Assembly (NCBI GenBank): GCA_002356455.1
Contig: AP017968.1
Span: 434,001 to 498,000, forward strand
From: Fusobacterium varium
GTDB taxonomy: Bacteria > Fusobacteriota > Fusobacteriia > Fusobacteriales > Fusobacteriaceae
DNA length: 64,000 nt
Direction: 5' to 3'
The first letter of the stretch is position 1, and every line of letters begins with the position of its first letter. This document shows, in pieces, positions 22,611-30,873 of this stretch. The notes under the pieces are model-generated. The model searched no databases, was not told where the DNA came from, and saw only the letters and a program-made list of their open reading frames with translations. The position numbers were made by a program, and so were the translations under genes.

Positions 22611-23393
22611 ATGAAAAAATCATTGAAAACATTATTAGCAGCAGCATTTGTATTAGCAGGAACAACAATATTTGCAGGGGAATTAAAAGTTGGAGCTACA
22701 CCTGTACCTCATGCAGAACTTTTAAATCTAGTAAAAGATGATCTGAAAGCTGAAGGAGTAGAACTTAAAATCATTGAATTTACAGATTATGTAACTCCTA
22801 ACTTAGCACTGGCAGAAGGAGAAATAGATGCTAACTTCTTTCAACATTATCCTTATCTTGAAAAGTTTATAACTGAAAGAGGATTAAAACTTGCTTCAGC
22901 AGCAAAAATTCATGTTGAACCTCTTGGAGTTTTCTCAAAAAAATATAAAGAAATAGGACAGTTGCCTGATAAAGCAACAATAGCTATTCCAAGTGATCCA
23001 TCAAATGGAGGAAGAGCTCTTATTCTTTTACACAATAATGGAATAATTACTTTAAATGATCCTTCAAATCTGTATGTTACAGAATTTGATATAGTTAAAA
23101 ATCCTAAAAAATTAAAATTTAAACCAATTGAAGCAGCACAACTTCCTAGAGTTCTTCCTGATGTAGATGCAGCTGTAATTAATGGAAATTATGCTTTAGA
23201 AGCTGGATTTTCTCCAGTTGATGATTCACTTTTGTTAGAAGGAAAAGAATCTCCTTATGCAAATATTATAGCTGTAAAAGCAGGAGATGAAAATAAAGAG
23301 GATATAGTAAAACTTATAAAAGCACTTCAAAGTAAAAAAGTAAGTGACTATATTTTAAGTAACTATAAAGGTGGAGTAGTACCTACATTCTAA
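22611..23393 (+). CDS. metQ: Methionine-binding protein, MetQ/NlpA family (copy 1)
   Basis: 260 aa of the NlpA/MetQ family that binds methionine for the MetNI importer. Diagnostic stretches are ELKVGATPVPHAELL (about 24-38), DANFFQHYPYLEKF and ALILLHNNGII. The N-terminus is a signal peptide (MKKSLKTLLAAAFVLAGTTI then FAGE) with an AxA-like cleavage site and no cysteine, so no lipid anchor is predicted, unlike most MetQ proteins. A strong AAAGGAG precedes the ATG. It is followed by a paralogue. Confidence 0.92.
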   Translation: MKKSLKTLLAAAFVLAGTTIFAGELKVGATPVPHAELLNLVKDDLKAEGVELKIIEFTDYVTPNLALAEGEIDANFFQHYPYLEKFITERGLKLASAAKIHVEPLGVFSKKYKEIGQLPDKATIAIPSDPSNGGRALILLHNNGIITLNDPSNLYVTEFDIVKNPKKLKFKPIEAAQLPRVLPDVDAAVINGNYALEAGFSPVDDSLLLEGKESPYANIIAVKAGDENKEDIVKLIKALQSKKVSDYILSNYKGGVVPTF

Positions 23394-23426
23394 TGAAAAT
23401 ACATAAATAATAAGGGGAGCTGAAAG

Positions 23427-24194
23427 ATGAAAAAAATATTTATACTTTTTATATTATTAACAACATTGTGTTTTGGAAAAACTTTAAAAATAGGAACTAC
23501 TTCTTATCCAGGGGCAGAAATTATGGAGCTCATAAAAGATGATTTAAAAGCTGAAGGAATAGAATTGCAGATAGTAGAGATGAATGATTATGTAACACCA
23601 AATATAGCACTGGCAGAAGGAGATATTGACTTAAATTCTTTTCAGCATCTTCCATATTTAGAGCAATTTAAAAAAGATAGAAAGCTTAATCTTGTTTCAG
23701 CAGGAGCAACATATATAGCACCTCTAGGACTATATTCTAAAAAATTTAAATCAATAGAGGAACTTCCTGATAAAGCTACAATAGCCATACCAAATGACCC
23801 TACAAACAGTGGAAGAGCACTTCTTCTTTTTCATAGAATAGGACTAATAAAGCTTAAAGACCCTACAGACCTTCATGCTACAGCATTTGATATTGTAGAA
23901 AATCCAAAGAAAATAAAATTTAAACAATTAGAAGCAGCTCAGCTTCCTAGAGTAATAGATGATGTAGATGCAGCTATTATCAATGGAGGATATGCTCTTA
24001 ATGCAGGATTTTATCCTACTAGAGACAGCATACTTCTTGAGGATAAAGATTCTCCATACATCAATATTATAGCTGTAAGAGCAGGAGATGAAAACAGAGA
24101 AGATATAAAAACTTTTGTAAAACATTTTCAGAGTGAAAAAGTAAGAAACTATATCAATGAAACTTTTAAGGGTGGATTTGTACCAGTATTCTAA
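23427..24194 (+). CDS. Methionine-binding protein, MetQ/NlpA family (copy 2)
   Basis: 255-aa paralogue of the preceding protein, clearly alignable along its whole length (for example TLKIGTTSYPGAEIMELIKD, LNSFQHLPYLEQF, GGYALNAGF). The signal peptide MKKIFILFILLTTLCFGKTL contains a cysteine, but it lacks the Gly/Ala normally before it in a lipobox (TTLC), so lipidation is doubtful. Tandem binding proteins may widen substrate range (D-methionine, dipeptides, other amino acids); this is inference. It is the last gene of the operon, with a strong terminator after it. Confidence 0.9.
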   Translation: MKKIFILFILLTTLCFGKTLKIGTTSYPGAEIMELIKDDLKAEGIELQIVEMNDYVTPNIALAEGDIDLNSFQHLPYLEQFKKDRKLNLVSAGATYIAPLGLYSKKFKSIEELPDKATIAIPNDPTNSGRALLLFHRIGLIKLKDPTDLHATAFDIVENPKKIKFKQLEAAQLPRVIDDVDAAIINGGYALNAGFYPTRDSILLEDKDSPYINIIAVRAGDENREDIKTFVKHFQSEKVRNYINETFKGGFVPVF

Positions 24195-24204
24195 TAATAA
24201 ATAT

Positions 24205-24254
24205 AAATACCTTTCTAATATAAGAAATACCTTATGTTAGGGAGGTATTTTTTT
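24205..24254 (+). terminator. Terminator of the met operon
   Basis: Long 20-bp stem AAATACCTTTCTAATATAAG/CTTATGTTAGGGAGGTATTT (three G-U pairs) followed by seven T. Confidence 0.9.
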
Positions 24255-24302
24255 ATTTCTTAAAAATGTGTAAAAAACTAAATTTTGAATGAAAAAACAA
24301 AT

Positions 24303-24342
24303 AAAATTTTCAAAAAATGAAAATTTTTATTTTGAAAATTTT
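24303..24342 (+). promoter_or_regulatory. Putative operator in front of malH
   Basis: AAAATTTTCAAAA at 24303-24315 and its exact reverse complement TTTTGAAAATTTT at 24330-24342, with a third TGAAAATTTT in the middle. A possible -10 (TATACT, 24350-24355) lies just after. It may be the target of the RpiR regulator encoded downstream. Confidence 0.4.
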
Positions 24343-24398
24343 AATATGCTATACTTTGCTTGTAATAAAGATATTTTATTTTAAAAAGGAGAAAAAAG

Positions 24399-25742
24399 AT
24401 GAAAAAGAATACAGTTGTAATAGCAGGAGCTGGAAGTACTCATACTCCAGGAATAATTCAAAGTTTAATTCAAAAGAAAGATACACTTCCTTTGAAAAAA
24501 TTAATTTTATTTGAGATAGATGAAGAAAGATTAAATAGAGTAAAAGCTGTAATGACTCAATTCATAAAAGATAATTATGATAAAGAATTAGAAGTTATAG
24601 CTACATTAGATTATGCTGAGGCTTTTACAGGAGTAGATTTTGTTTTTGCTCAAATAAGACAAGGGGGACTTGAAATGAGAAGGTATGATGAAAAAATACC
24701 TTTAAAATATGGCGTTATAGGTCAGGAAACTTGTGGACCTGGAGGTTCAATTTCATATGGAATAAGATCAATTCCTGGAGTTATAAAAATAATAGAGGAG
24801 GCTAAAAAGTATTCACCTGACTGCTGGATACTTAATTATTCAAACCCAGCTGCTGTAGTAGCAGAAGCAACAAGAAGAAAATTTAATAATGAAAGAATAT
24901 TAAATATATGTGATATGCCAGTAGCAATACTTCTTTCTTACAGTAAAATGCTGGGATTGAGTGATTGGACAGAATTAGATCCAGAATATTTTGGACTAAA
25001 TCATTTCGGATGGTTTACAGCATTATATGACCAAACAGGAAAAGATAGATTGCCAGAATTGAGAGAAAAAATAATATCAACAGGAATGGAAGCTTGCAGT
25101 GATAGACATCATAAAGATAAAGATTGGCAAAAAACTTGGAAACAATATGCTGAAATTGTAAAAGATTATCCAGAATATCTTCCTAACAGTTACTTACAAT
25201 ATTATCTATATTCATCAGATGTAGTAAAAAAAATGGACTTAACTCATACTAGAGCAGATATGATAATAGAAGGAAGAGAAAAAGAACTAAAAGAAGAATA
25301 CAATAAATTTTTAGCAGACCCTGATAATTATAAAAGCCCTGTACAAGAATTTACTGTATTTGGAGACTTTATAGTAGATGCAGCAGCTTCAATAGCATAT
25401 AATAAAGGATACAGATATTTAGTTATTGTAGAAAATAATGGAGCTATTCCTAATCTTCCAGCAGATGCAATGGTAGAAGTTCCAGCATATTTAAGAAGCT
25501 GGGGTCCTGAGCCAGTAGCTAGAAAACCTATTTCATCATTTTATAAAGGGTTGATAGAAAATCAATTATCATCAGAAAAGTTAGCTGTAGATGCTTATTT
25601 TGAAAATTCATATGATAAAGCTCTTCAAGCTATAGCAGTGAATAAGACAGTTTCATCAACTTCAATAGCGAAAGCTATCTTAGATGATTTAATAGAAGCA
25701 AATGGAGAATATTGGCCAAAATTAGAAAAGAAATCTTATTAG
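24399..25742 (+). CDS. malH: 6-phospho-alpha-glucosidase (GH4)
   Basis: 447-aa glycosidase of family GH4, which hydrolyses maltose-6'-phosphate and related alpha-linked disaccharide phosphates using NAD+ and a divalent metal. The NAD-binding loop is GAGSTHTPG (10-18) and the family QETCGPGG is at 109-116. The metal-binding cysteine and histidine are C171 in CDMP and H202 in LNHFGW. CDMP is the signature reported for alpha-specific members; beta-specific ones have CN-x-P. Fusobacterium mortiferum MalH is the experimentally studied relative. The gene heads a set with a PTS transporter and an RpiR regulator. AAAAGGAG precedes the ATG. Confidence 0.92.
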   Translation: MKKNTVVIAGAGSTHTPGIIQSLIQKKDTLPLKKLILFEIDEERLNRVKAVMTQFIKDNYDKELEVIATLDYAEAFTGVDFVFAQIRQGGLEMRRYDEKIPLKYGVIGQETCGPGGSISYGIRSIPGVIKIIEEAKKYSPDCWILNYSNPAAVVAEATRRKFNNERILNICDMPVAILLSYSKMLGLSDWTELDPEYFGLNHFGWFTALYDQTGKDRLPELREKIISTGMEACSDRHHKDKDWQKTWKQYAEIVKDYPEYLPNSYLQYYLYSSDVVKKMDLTHTRADMIIEGREKELKEEYNKFLADPDNYKSPVQEFTVFGDFIVDAAASIAYNKGYRYLVIVENNGAIPNLPADAMVEVPAYLRSWGPEPVARKPISSFYKGLIENQLSSEKLAVDAYFENSYDKALQAIAVNKTVSSTSIAKAILDDLIEANGEYWPKLEKKSY

Positions 25743-25761
25743 AAATATTTGGGGAGGAATA

Positions 25762-27321
25762 ATGGATAAAAACAGAGTATTTAGTGAGTTTCAAAAGTTG
25801 GGAAAAGTATTGATGGCTCCAGTTCTTATATTGCCCATTGCAGGAATATTAGTTGGAGTTGGGAGTGGATTTACTAACCCAAGAATAACAGAGATATTTC
25901 CATTTTTAAAGCATCTTGGATTACTGTTTAATATTTTAAAAGATGCAGGAAATGTTGTGAATAATAATATTCCAGTAATATTCGCAATCTGTATAGCATA
26001 TGGATTTGTAAAAAGTGAGAAGGCAACAGCAGCATTAAGTGGGTTTTTAGGTTATATGACTATGAATACTATTTTAGGAAGTTTTTTAATATACACTCAT
26101 AAACTTAACCCTGCAAGTCTTTTAATAGGGCAGAAACAAGTGTTAGGGGTATTAACTTTAGATACAGGAGTTTTTGGAGGTATATTAGTAGGATTTTTAG
26201 TAGCAGCTATACATAATAAATTTTATAAGATACAGCTTCCACCAATTTTATCAATTTTTAATGGAACAAGATCTATACCAGCACTAACAATAATTTTTTC
26301 AAGTCTTCTCGGAATAGTATTAGCCTTTATTTTTCCACCTGTTCAGGGGTTGTTGATAAAATCATCAGAGATTATTAATTCAACAGGGGCATCTGGAGCT
26401 TTTCTTTATGGACTTTCAGAGAGGTTATTACTTCCATTTGGACTTCATCACTTTATTTATCTTCCTTTCTTTTTTACTCAGCTAGGTGGACTTGTAGAGA
26501 TTGATGGAAAAATGGTAGAAGGTGCAGTAAATATATATAATACTATGTTAAGTTCACCAACAGCAGTTTTTGATGTGAATATAACAAGATTTGTAATGAA
26601 TGGAAAGGTACTTTTTGCAATGTTTGGGCTGCCAGGAGCAGCATTGGCTATATATAAAACAGCATTGCCTAAAAATAAAAAGAAAGTAGCAGCTTTAATG
26701 ATGGCAGCTGTTCTTCCTTGTGCGTTGATGGGTATTACTGAACCACTGGAATTTTCATTTTTATTTATTTCACCAATATTATTTTGTTTACATGCACTTT
26801 TAGCAGGGATAGCTTATGTTATAACATATATATTACAGATAAATATTCCAGGACCATCAAGTTTTGGAGGACCATTTCTTTCTTTTATTTTTAATGGAAT
26901 TTTAAACTCAAATAAAGGTTCTCACTGGTATAATTTACTTTTTGTAGGACCTGTATATTTTGTAATTTACTATTATATGTTTAAATTGTATATTGAAAGA
27001 AGAAATCTTAAAACTCCTGGAAGAGAAGAAGATGAATATGAAGATACAGAAATAGTATCGACTAAAACTATTTCTAATGATATACTTGAAAAGATAGTAG
27101 AAAATGTTGGGGGAAGTTCTAACATTTTAAAAGTTGATGCTTGTTTTACAAGATTAAGACTTACATTAAAGGATAATTCTAAAATAATAGATCAAAAAAT
27201 ATTTGAAAAACAACTGGGGGCAAGTGGAGCTATAATTGTTGACAATGGAATTCAGATAATATATGGTAATAAGGCTAATTTATTTAAAATAGAACTTAGA
27301 GAATTTTTAAAACATGAATAA
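25762..27321 (+). CDS. malB: PTS alpha-glucoside-specific IICB component
   Basis: 519-aa PTS permease of the glucose/maltose superfamily. Residues about 1-410 are the multi-span IIC domain (including GITEPLEFSF near 333-342), and residues about 436-519 are a IIB domain with the phosphorylated cysteine C461 in DACFTRLRL. It imports and phosphorylates alpha-glucosides; the IIA donor is not encoded next to it. It follows malH by 19 bases, so the product, a disaccharide phosphate, is the substrate of the neighbour enzyme. The gene order is malH-malB. Confidence 0.9.
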   Translation: MDKNRVFSEFQKLGKVLMAPVLILPIAGILVGVGSGFTNPRITEIFPFLKHLGLLFNILKDAGNVVNNNIPVIFAICIAYGFVKSEKATAALSGFLGYMTMNTILGSFLIYTHKLNPASLLIGQKQVLGVLTLDTGVFGGILVGFLVAAIHNKFYKIQLPPILSIFNGTRSIPALTIIFSSLLGIVLAFIFPPVQGLLIKSSEIINSTGASGAFLYGLSERLLLPFGLHHFIYLPFFFTQLGGLVEIDGKMVEGAVNIYNTMLSSPTAVFDVNITRFVMNGKVLFAMFGLPGAALAIYKTALPKNKKKVAALMMAAVLPCALMGITEPLEFSFLFISPILFCLHALLAGIAYVITYILQINIPGPSSFGGPFLSFIFNGILNSNKGSHWYNLLFVGPVYFVIYYYMFKLYIERRNLKTPGREEDEYEDTEIVSTKTISNDILEKIVENVGGSSNILKVDACFTRLRLTLKDNSKIIDQKIFEKQLGASGAIIVDNGIQIIYGNKANLFKIELREFLKHE

Positions 27322-27344
27322 ATAAACTACAGAGGTGTGTTGAG

Positions 27345-28118
27345 ATGTATTCATTTTTTTCAAATCTAAAAAAATGTAGAGATAACAGTGATTTGTATCC
27401 AAGTGTAGAAGTTGTAATTGCTAATTACATATTAGAAAATCATGACTTTATCCCAGAGATATCTATAAAAGAGTTTGCTAAAAAATGTAATACCTCAATA
27501 TCTACTGTATCAAGATTTTGTCGAAGAATAAATGACAGTGATTTTAAAACATTAAAGGAAGAATGTAGAATATACAATAGTTTTCTTAAAGAAAAAGAAG
27601 TTCATAGAAAAAATGAAAAAAAGAATTATTTTATAGATCTTAATGATTCATTATTAGAAACTGAAAAATTAAATAATGAAGAAATATATAACCAGGCAAT
27701 AAAATTGATTAAAGAATCTAAAAAAATATATTTCTTTGGCACTTCATTTTCGAATATATTGGCTCAAAATGCTAGTGAAAAGTTTATGAGATTAGGGAAA
27801 AATACTATATGCCCTCTTGCAGCTTCTTCACAAAATATTGAGGTCAAAAAAATAAAAGAAGATGATTTGGCATTTATAATAAGTTTTTCAAATAATAACT
27901 TTCAAATGAATAGAATAAAAAAATATTTAAGAGAGAAAAGAATAAACACTATATTTATAACCTCTAAAAAAGATTCTAAAAATATAAATGAGATATTTTT
28001 AATGGTATCTTCAAAAGTGTATAAAGAATTTGAATCTCCTTTGATACAAGAGATAGCAACAAATTATATAATAAATAATCTTTATCTGAAATATGTGGAA
28101 GATTCAGATAAAAAATAG
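27345..28118 (+). CDS. MurR/RpiR-family transcription regulator
   Basis: 257 aa. The N-terminal HTH domain (about 1-77) contains EISIKEFAKKCNTSISTVSR, and a SIS sugar-phosphate-binding domain lies at about 105-235 (KIYFFGTSFSNILAQNASEK, DLAFIISFSNNN). RpiR regulators sense sugar phosphates, so control of malHB by maltose-6'-phosphate or a related ligand is likely. It starts 23 bases after the PTS gene and is probably in the same transcript, which would make it autoregulatory. Confidence 0.88.
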   Translation: MYSFFSNLKKCRDNSDLYPSVEVVIANYILENHDFIPEISIKEFAKKCNTSISTVSRFCRRINDSDFKTLKEECRIYNSFLKEKEVHRKNEKKNYFIDLNDSLLETEKLNNEEIYNQAIKLIKESKKIYFFGTSFSNILAQNASEKFMRLGKNTICPLAASSQNIEVKKIKEDDLAFIISFSNNNFQMNRIKKYLREKRINTIFITSKKDSKNINEIFLMVSSKVYKEFESPLIQEIATNYIINNLYLKYVEDSDKK

Positions 28119-28199
28119 ATGAATTCTAAAAAATTATGATATACTATATGGAAATAATTTGGCCTTTTGTAAAGTATTTTTAATTTTTTAGGAGGAAAA

Positions 28200-28721
28200 A
28201 TGAAAAAAACAGTATTACTAATAGTGGATGTTCAGACGGCTTTGATTTTATATGGGATGCATGATGCTGAAAGAGTAACAGATAATATCAATTCTCTTAT
28301 TAAAAGATGTAGAACAAAAGAGATAGAAGTCATATTTGTGAGACATGATAGTGGAAAAGGCAGTGAACTTGAATATGGGACTTCTGGATGGGAAATCTAC
28401 AGTAAACTCCAACCTGCTGAAAATGAAAAAATATTTGATAAAATTTACAACAGTGCTTTAAGAAAAACAGGATTGAAAGAGTATCTTGAAAGTAAGAATA
28501 TTGAAAGAATTATATTGACTGGAATGCAGACAGAATATTGTATAGATACTACTTGTAAGGCAGCTTTTGAATATGGCTATGAATTGATTATCCCTAGAGA
28601 TACAGTAACTACTTGTGATAATGGAAAATTTAGTGCTATGGATTTGAATGATTTTTATATGAATAATATTTGGAAAAATCGTTTTGCACAAGTAATAGAT
28701 ATAGAAGATATAGAATTTTAA
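28200..28721 (+). CDS. Isochorismatase-family cysteine hydrolase
   Basis: 173 aa with the family's triad: D10 in LLIVDVQ, K81 in FDKIYNSAL, and C114 in TEYCIDTT, within the usual fold and length. Members hydrolyse amides such as nicotinamide, N-carbamoyl compounds or peroxyureidoacrylate; the substrate is not deducible. AGGAGG precedes the ATG. The gene is monocistronic and shares its terminator with the convergent zinc-ribbon gene. Confidence 0.88.
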   Translation: MKKTVLLIVDVQTALILYGMHDAERVTDNINSLIKRCRTKEIEVIFVRHDSGKGSELEYGTSGWEIYSKLQPAENEKIFDKIYNSALRKTGLKEYLESKNIERIILTGMQTEYCIDTTCKAAFEYGYELIIPRDTVTTCDNGKFSAMDLNDFYMNNIWKNRFAQVIDIEDIEF

Positions 28722-28724
28722 TTA

Positions 28725-28770
28725 AAAATAGGTGGCTAAAAACTAACAAAAGTTTTAGTCACCCATTTAA
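28725..28770. terminator. Bidirectional terminator
   Basis: GGTGGCTAAAA/TTTTAGTCACC with an 11-base loop, an A-run to the left and a T-rich run to the right. It lies between convergent genes. Confidence 0.8.
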
Positions 28771-28774
28771 TTTT

Positions 28775-29041
28775 CTAGTCTTTTTTCCAACGCTTTAGAT
28801 GAGGAAAAAATTTCTTCATCATCTGTCTTGCTTTTTCTTCAGTCATTTCAGGATGAACTTCAACCATATGAGGAACACAAAGTTCAACCATTTCGTCCAT
28901 TGTCATTTCACTTGTAAACTTTCCACTATCAAAACAATAACTGCAGTAATCATTATTCTTTTTACCATCAGCATTAGTTCCATAAAGTTCATCAGTATTT
29001 CCCATAGGCATTCCACAGCTTTGACAATATTTTTCTTCCAT
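28775..29041 (-). CDS. Putative zinc-ribbon domain protein
   Basis: 88 aa with CQSC (C6, C9) and YCSYC (C33, C36), the pattern of the small 'putative zinc ribbon' family (MEEKYCQSCGMPMG start). Residues about 37-88 are helical, with a PEMTEEKARQMMKKFFPHLK segment. Function unknown. GGAGGGA precedes the ATG, and a TATAAT is visible upstream on the same strand (29079-29074). The adjacent WYL regulator reads in the same direction and ends 69 bases before it. Confidence 0.82.
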   Translation of the reverse strand: MEEKYCQSCGMPMGNTDELYGTNADGKKNNDYCSYCFDSGKFTSEMTMDEMVELCVPHMVEVHPEMTEEKARQMMKKFFPHLKRWKKD

Positions 29042-29091
29042 TATTTATCCCTCCTATATACTTTAGATATTTCATTATAACATTTGAAACC

Positions 29092-29107
29092 TGACAACTG
29101 CATGTCA
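29092..29107. promoter_or_regulatory. Palindrome at the zinc-ribbon gene promoter
   Basis: TGACA, six bases, TGTCA, with AC..GT symmetry continuing outward. It lies where the -35 element would be for the TATAAT at 29079-29074 on the minus strand. It could be an operator for the neighbouring WYL regulator. Confidence 0.45.
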
Positions 29108-29109
29108 TG

Positions 29110-30021
29110 TTACTCTTTATAAACTTTTTCTATTTTTTCTATTTCGTTTAAAAGATTTTTTCTTATTTCTTCTGGTTCTAAAACTTTCACATCTGAACCA
29201 AAAGAGAGAAGAAAGCTATATACCCATTTATCATGTGGAAAAGATGTATTTACTATATAATTTCCATCTTTTGTTTTTTCTATTTCTTCTGGAGAAAAGT
29301 TGTCATAAACTCTGTAACCTAAATGAGAAGGAAATTCTAATTTTAAGTTCATAAGCGAGGGGCAAGCTTCTTTTTTTACTTCTAATGATGGAGGCAAAGG
29401 AAGTTCAGTAGTATCAAATATTTCAGGATTTGTCTTTAAAGAAGACATTCTGGTGATTTTAAATGTTCTGTATTCTTTTTTATCAAGACAAAATCCCTGT
29501 AGATACCAAGAAGAAGATTTGAAGAAAAGTTTTACAGGACAAATTTTTCTTAAAGTAACTTCTCCATATGAACTGATATATGCAAAGGAAATTATAGTAT
29601 GTCCAATGATGGAATTCTTGATGAGGATATAATTCTGATTATCGTAATCACTGTCACCCCATCTGGAAAAATCTATTTCTATCCAGTTGAGATAATTTTT
29701 TTTAAAGAGCCCAGATAATTTAGATATGAGCTTTGAATTATCAATGTCATTTAATGAAGGAATACTTTGAAGAGATGTTATTATTTTTTCTTGTTCCTCA
29801 TCAGTGAGAGCAGAATTATTTAAAATATAGCTTTTTTCTATGAATATTCCACCACCACTTCCTTGAGAAGTATATACAGGAATACCAGCAGAACATAGGA
29901 TATCAATATCTCGGTAGATAGTTCGTACAGATACTTCAAAATGTAAAGACAATTCTTTGGCAGTTATATGTTTTTTATTAATTAATATGTAGAGTATTTC
30001 AAATAATCTGTTAATCTGCAT
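29110..30021 (-). CDS. WYL-domain transcription regulator (YafY type)
   Basis: 303 aa. The N-terminal HTH (about 3-55, with TAKELSLHFEVSVRTIYRDI) is followed by a WYL domain around residues 120-200 (IIGHTIISFAYISSYGEVTL, SSWYLQGFCLDKKEYRTFKI) and a C-terminal extension. I chose the ATG at 30021, preceded by AGAGG; longer readings overlap the upstream gene and lack a ribosome site. It starts one base after the YdcF-family gene, so the pair is probably co-transcribed. Ligand unknown. Confidence 0.85.
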   Translation of the reverse strand: MQINRLFEILYILINKKHITAKELSLHFEVSVRTIYRDIDILCSAGIPVYTSQGSGGGIFIEKSYILNNSALTDEEQEKIITSLQSIPSLNDIDNSKLISKLSGLFKKNYLNWIEIDFSRWGDSDYDNQNYILIKNSIIGHTIISFAYISSYGEVTLRKICPVKLFFKSSSWYLQGFCLDKKEYRTFKITRMSSLKTNPEIFDTTELPLPPSLEVKKEACPSLMNLKLEFPSHLGYRVYDNFSPEEIEKTKDGNYIVNTSFPHDKWVYSFLLSFGSDVKVLEPEEIRKNLLNEIEKIEKVYKE

Positions 30022-30022
30022 A

Positions 30023-30757
30023 TTATACCTCTTTTTTTCTATATTCATTGAAGAAAGCAAAATATTCTCTAAGCATATAGTTAGGAAAGACAATTGCTGG
30101 AGTTTCTGCATAAACAGTTTTTAAAGGAAAATTTAATTTTTTAGATATTAGTTTGACTCTATACATATGAAAGTTGTTAGACATAACACCAATATCTCCA
30201 GTTATACCTTTTTCTTTAATTATTTTATCAGAAAATTTTAGATTTTCATATGTTGAAGTAGATTTATCTTCTTTGATGATATTTTTTAAAGGAACTCCTT
30301 TTTTAAAGAGATATATATTCATAGCTTCTGCTTCAGATATCCACTCATCTTTTCCTTGACCTCCAGAAACAATAAAAATTGTATCTGGATTTTTTTTATA
30401 GTATTCTACAGCTTTATTCAATCTATATTTTAATACTTCTGATGGAATATCCCCTTTTAGTCCAGCTCCCAGAACAATAAGATATTTTACTTTAGGACTA
30501 TTATTTCTGTTGACTAAGATATCTTTTAAGATTATTCCCTCTACAATAATAAAAGAAAAGAAAAATAAGCAGTATCCAAGTTTGCAGATTTTTTTTAAAA
30601 ATTTAAAGAATTTATTTTTATCAGTTTTGAGTGCTATATTTTTATAAATTATTAAAGAGGCGTAAAATAAAAAGAGGAATCTAAATCCGAAAGACGATTT
30701 AACCAACAGGCTGCATATAAAAAGAAAAATAAGTATAATAAAATCCAGTTTTTTCAT
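30023..30757 (-). CDS. YdcF/DUF218-family membrane protein
   Basis: 244 aa with two or three hydrophobic helices in the first 80 residues (IILIFLFICSLLV and CLFFFSFIIVEGIIL), then the DUF218 domain: YLIVLGAGLKG, IFIVSGGQGKDE and DIGVMSNNFHMYR. The family includes SanA, ElyC and YdcF, linked to envelope integrity and lipid-carrier metabolism in other bacteria. The exact activity here is unknown. It is first of a two-gene unit with the WYL regulator. Confidence 0.85.
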   Translation of the reverse strand: MKKLDFIILIFLFICSLLVKSSFGFRFLFLFYASLIIYKNIALKTDKNKFFKFLKKICKLGYCLFFFSFIIVEGIILKDILVNRNNSPKVKYLIVLGAGLKGDIPSEVLKYRLNKAVEYYKKNPDTIFIVSGGQGKDEWISEAEAMNIYLFKKGVPLKNIIKEDKSTSTYENLKFSDKIIKEKGITGDIGVMSNNFHMYRVKLISKKLNFPLKTVYAETPAIVFPNYMLREYFAFFNEYRKKEV

Positions 30758-30799
30758 TGTTTACCCCTTTGTATTTTTGCTATATTCTATCATAGAAAT

Positions 30800-30853
30800 G
30801 TAAAATAAAACAAGAGGAATCCCTTGAAAGTTTAGGACTTTCAGAGATTCCTC
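30800..30853 (-). terminator. Terminator of the glutamine synthetase gene
   Basis: Stem GAGGAATC...CTTGAAAGT / ACTTTCA..GATTCCTC. On the minus strand the T-rich TTGTTTTATTTT follows. Confidence 0.75.
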
Positions 30854-30873
30854 AGAATTATAGAAGTATATTT

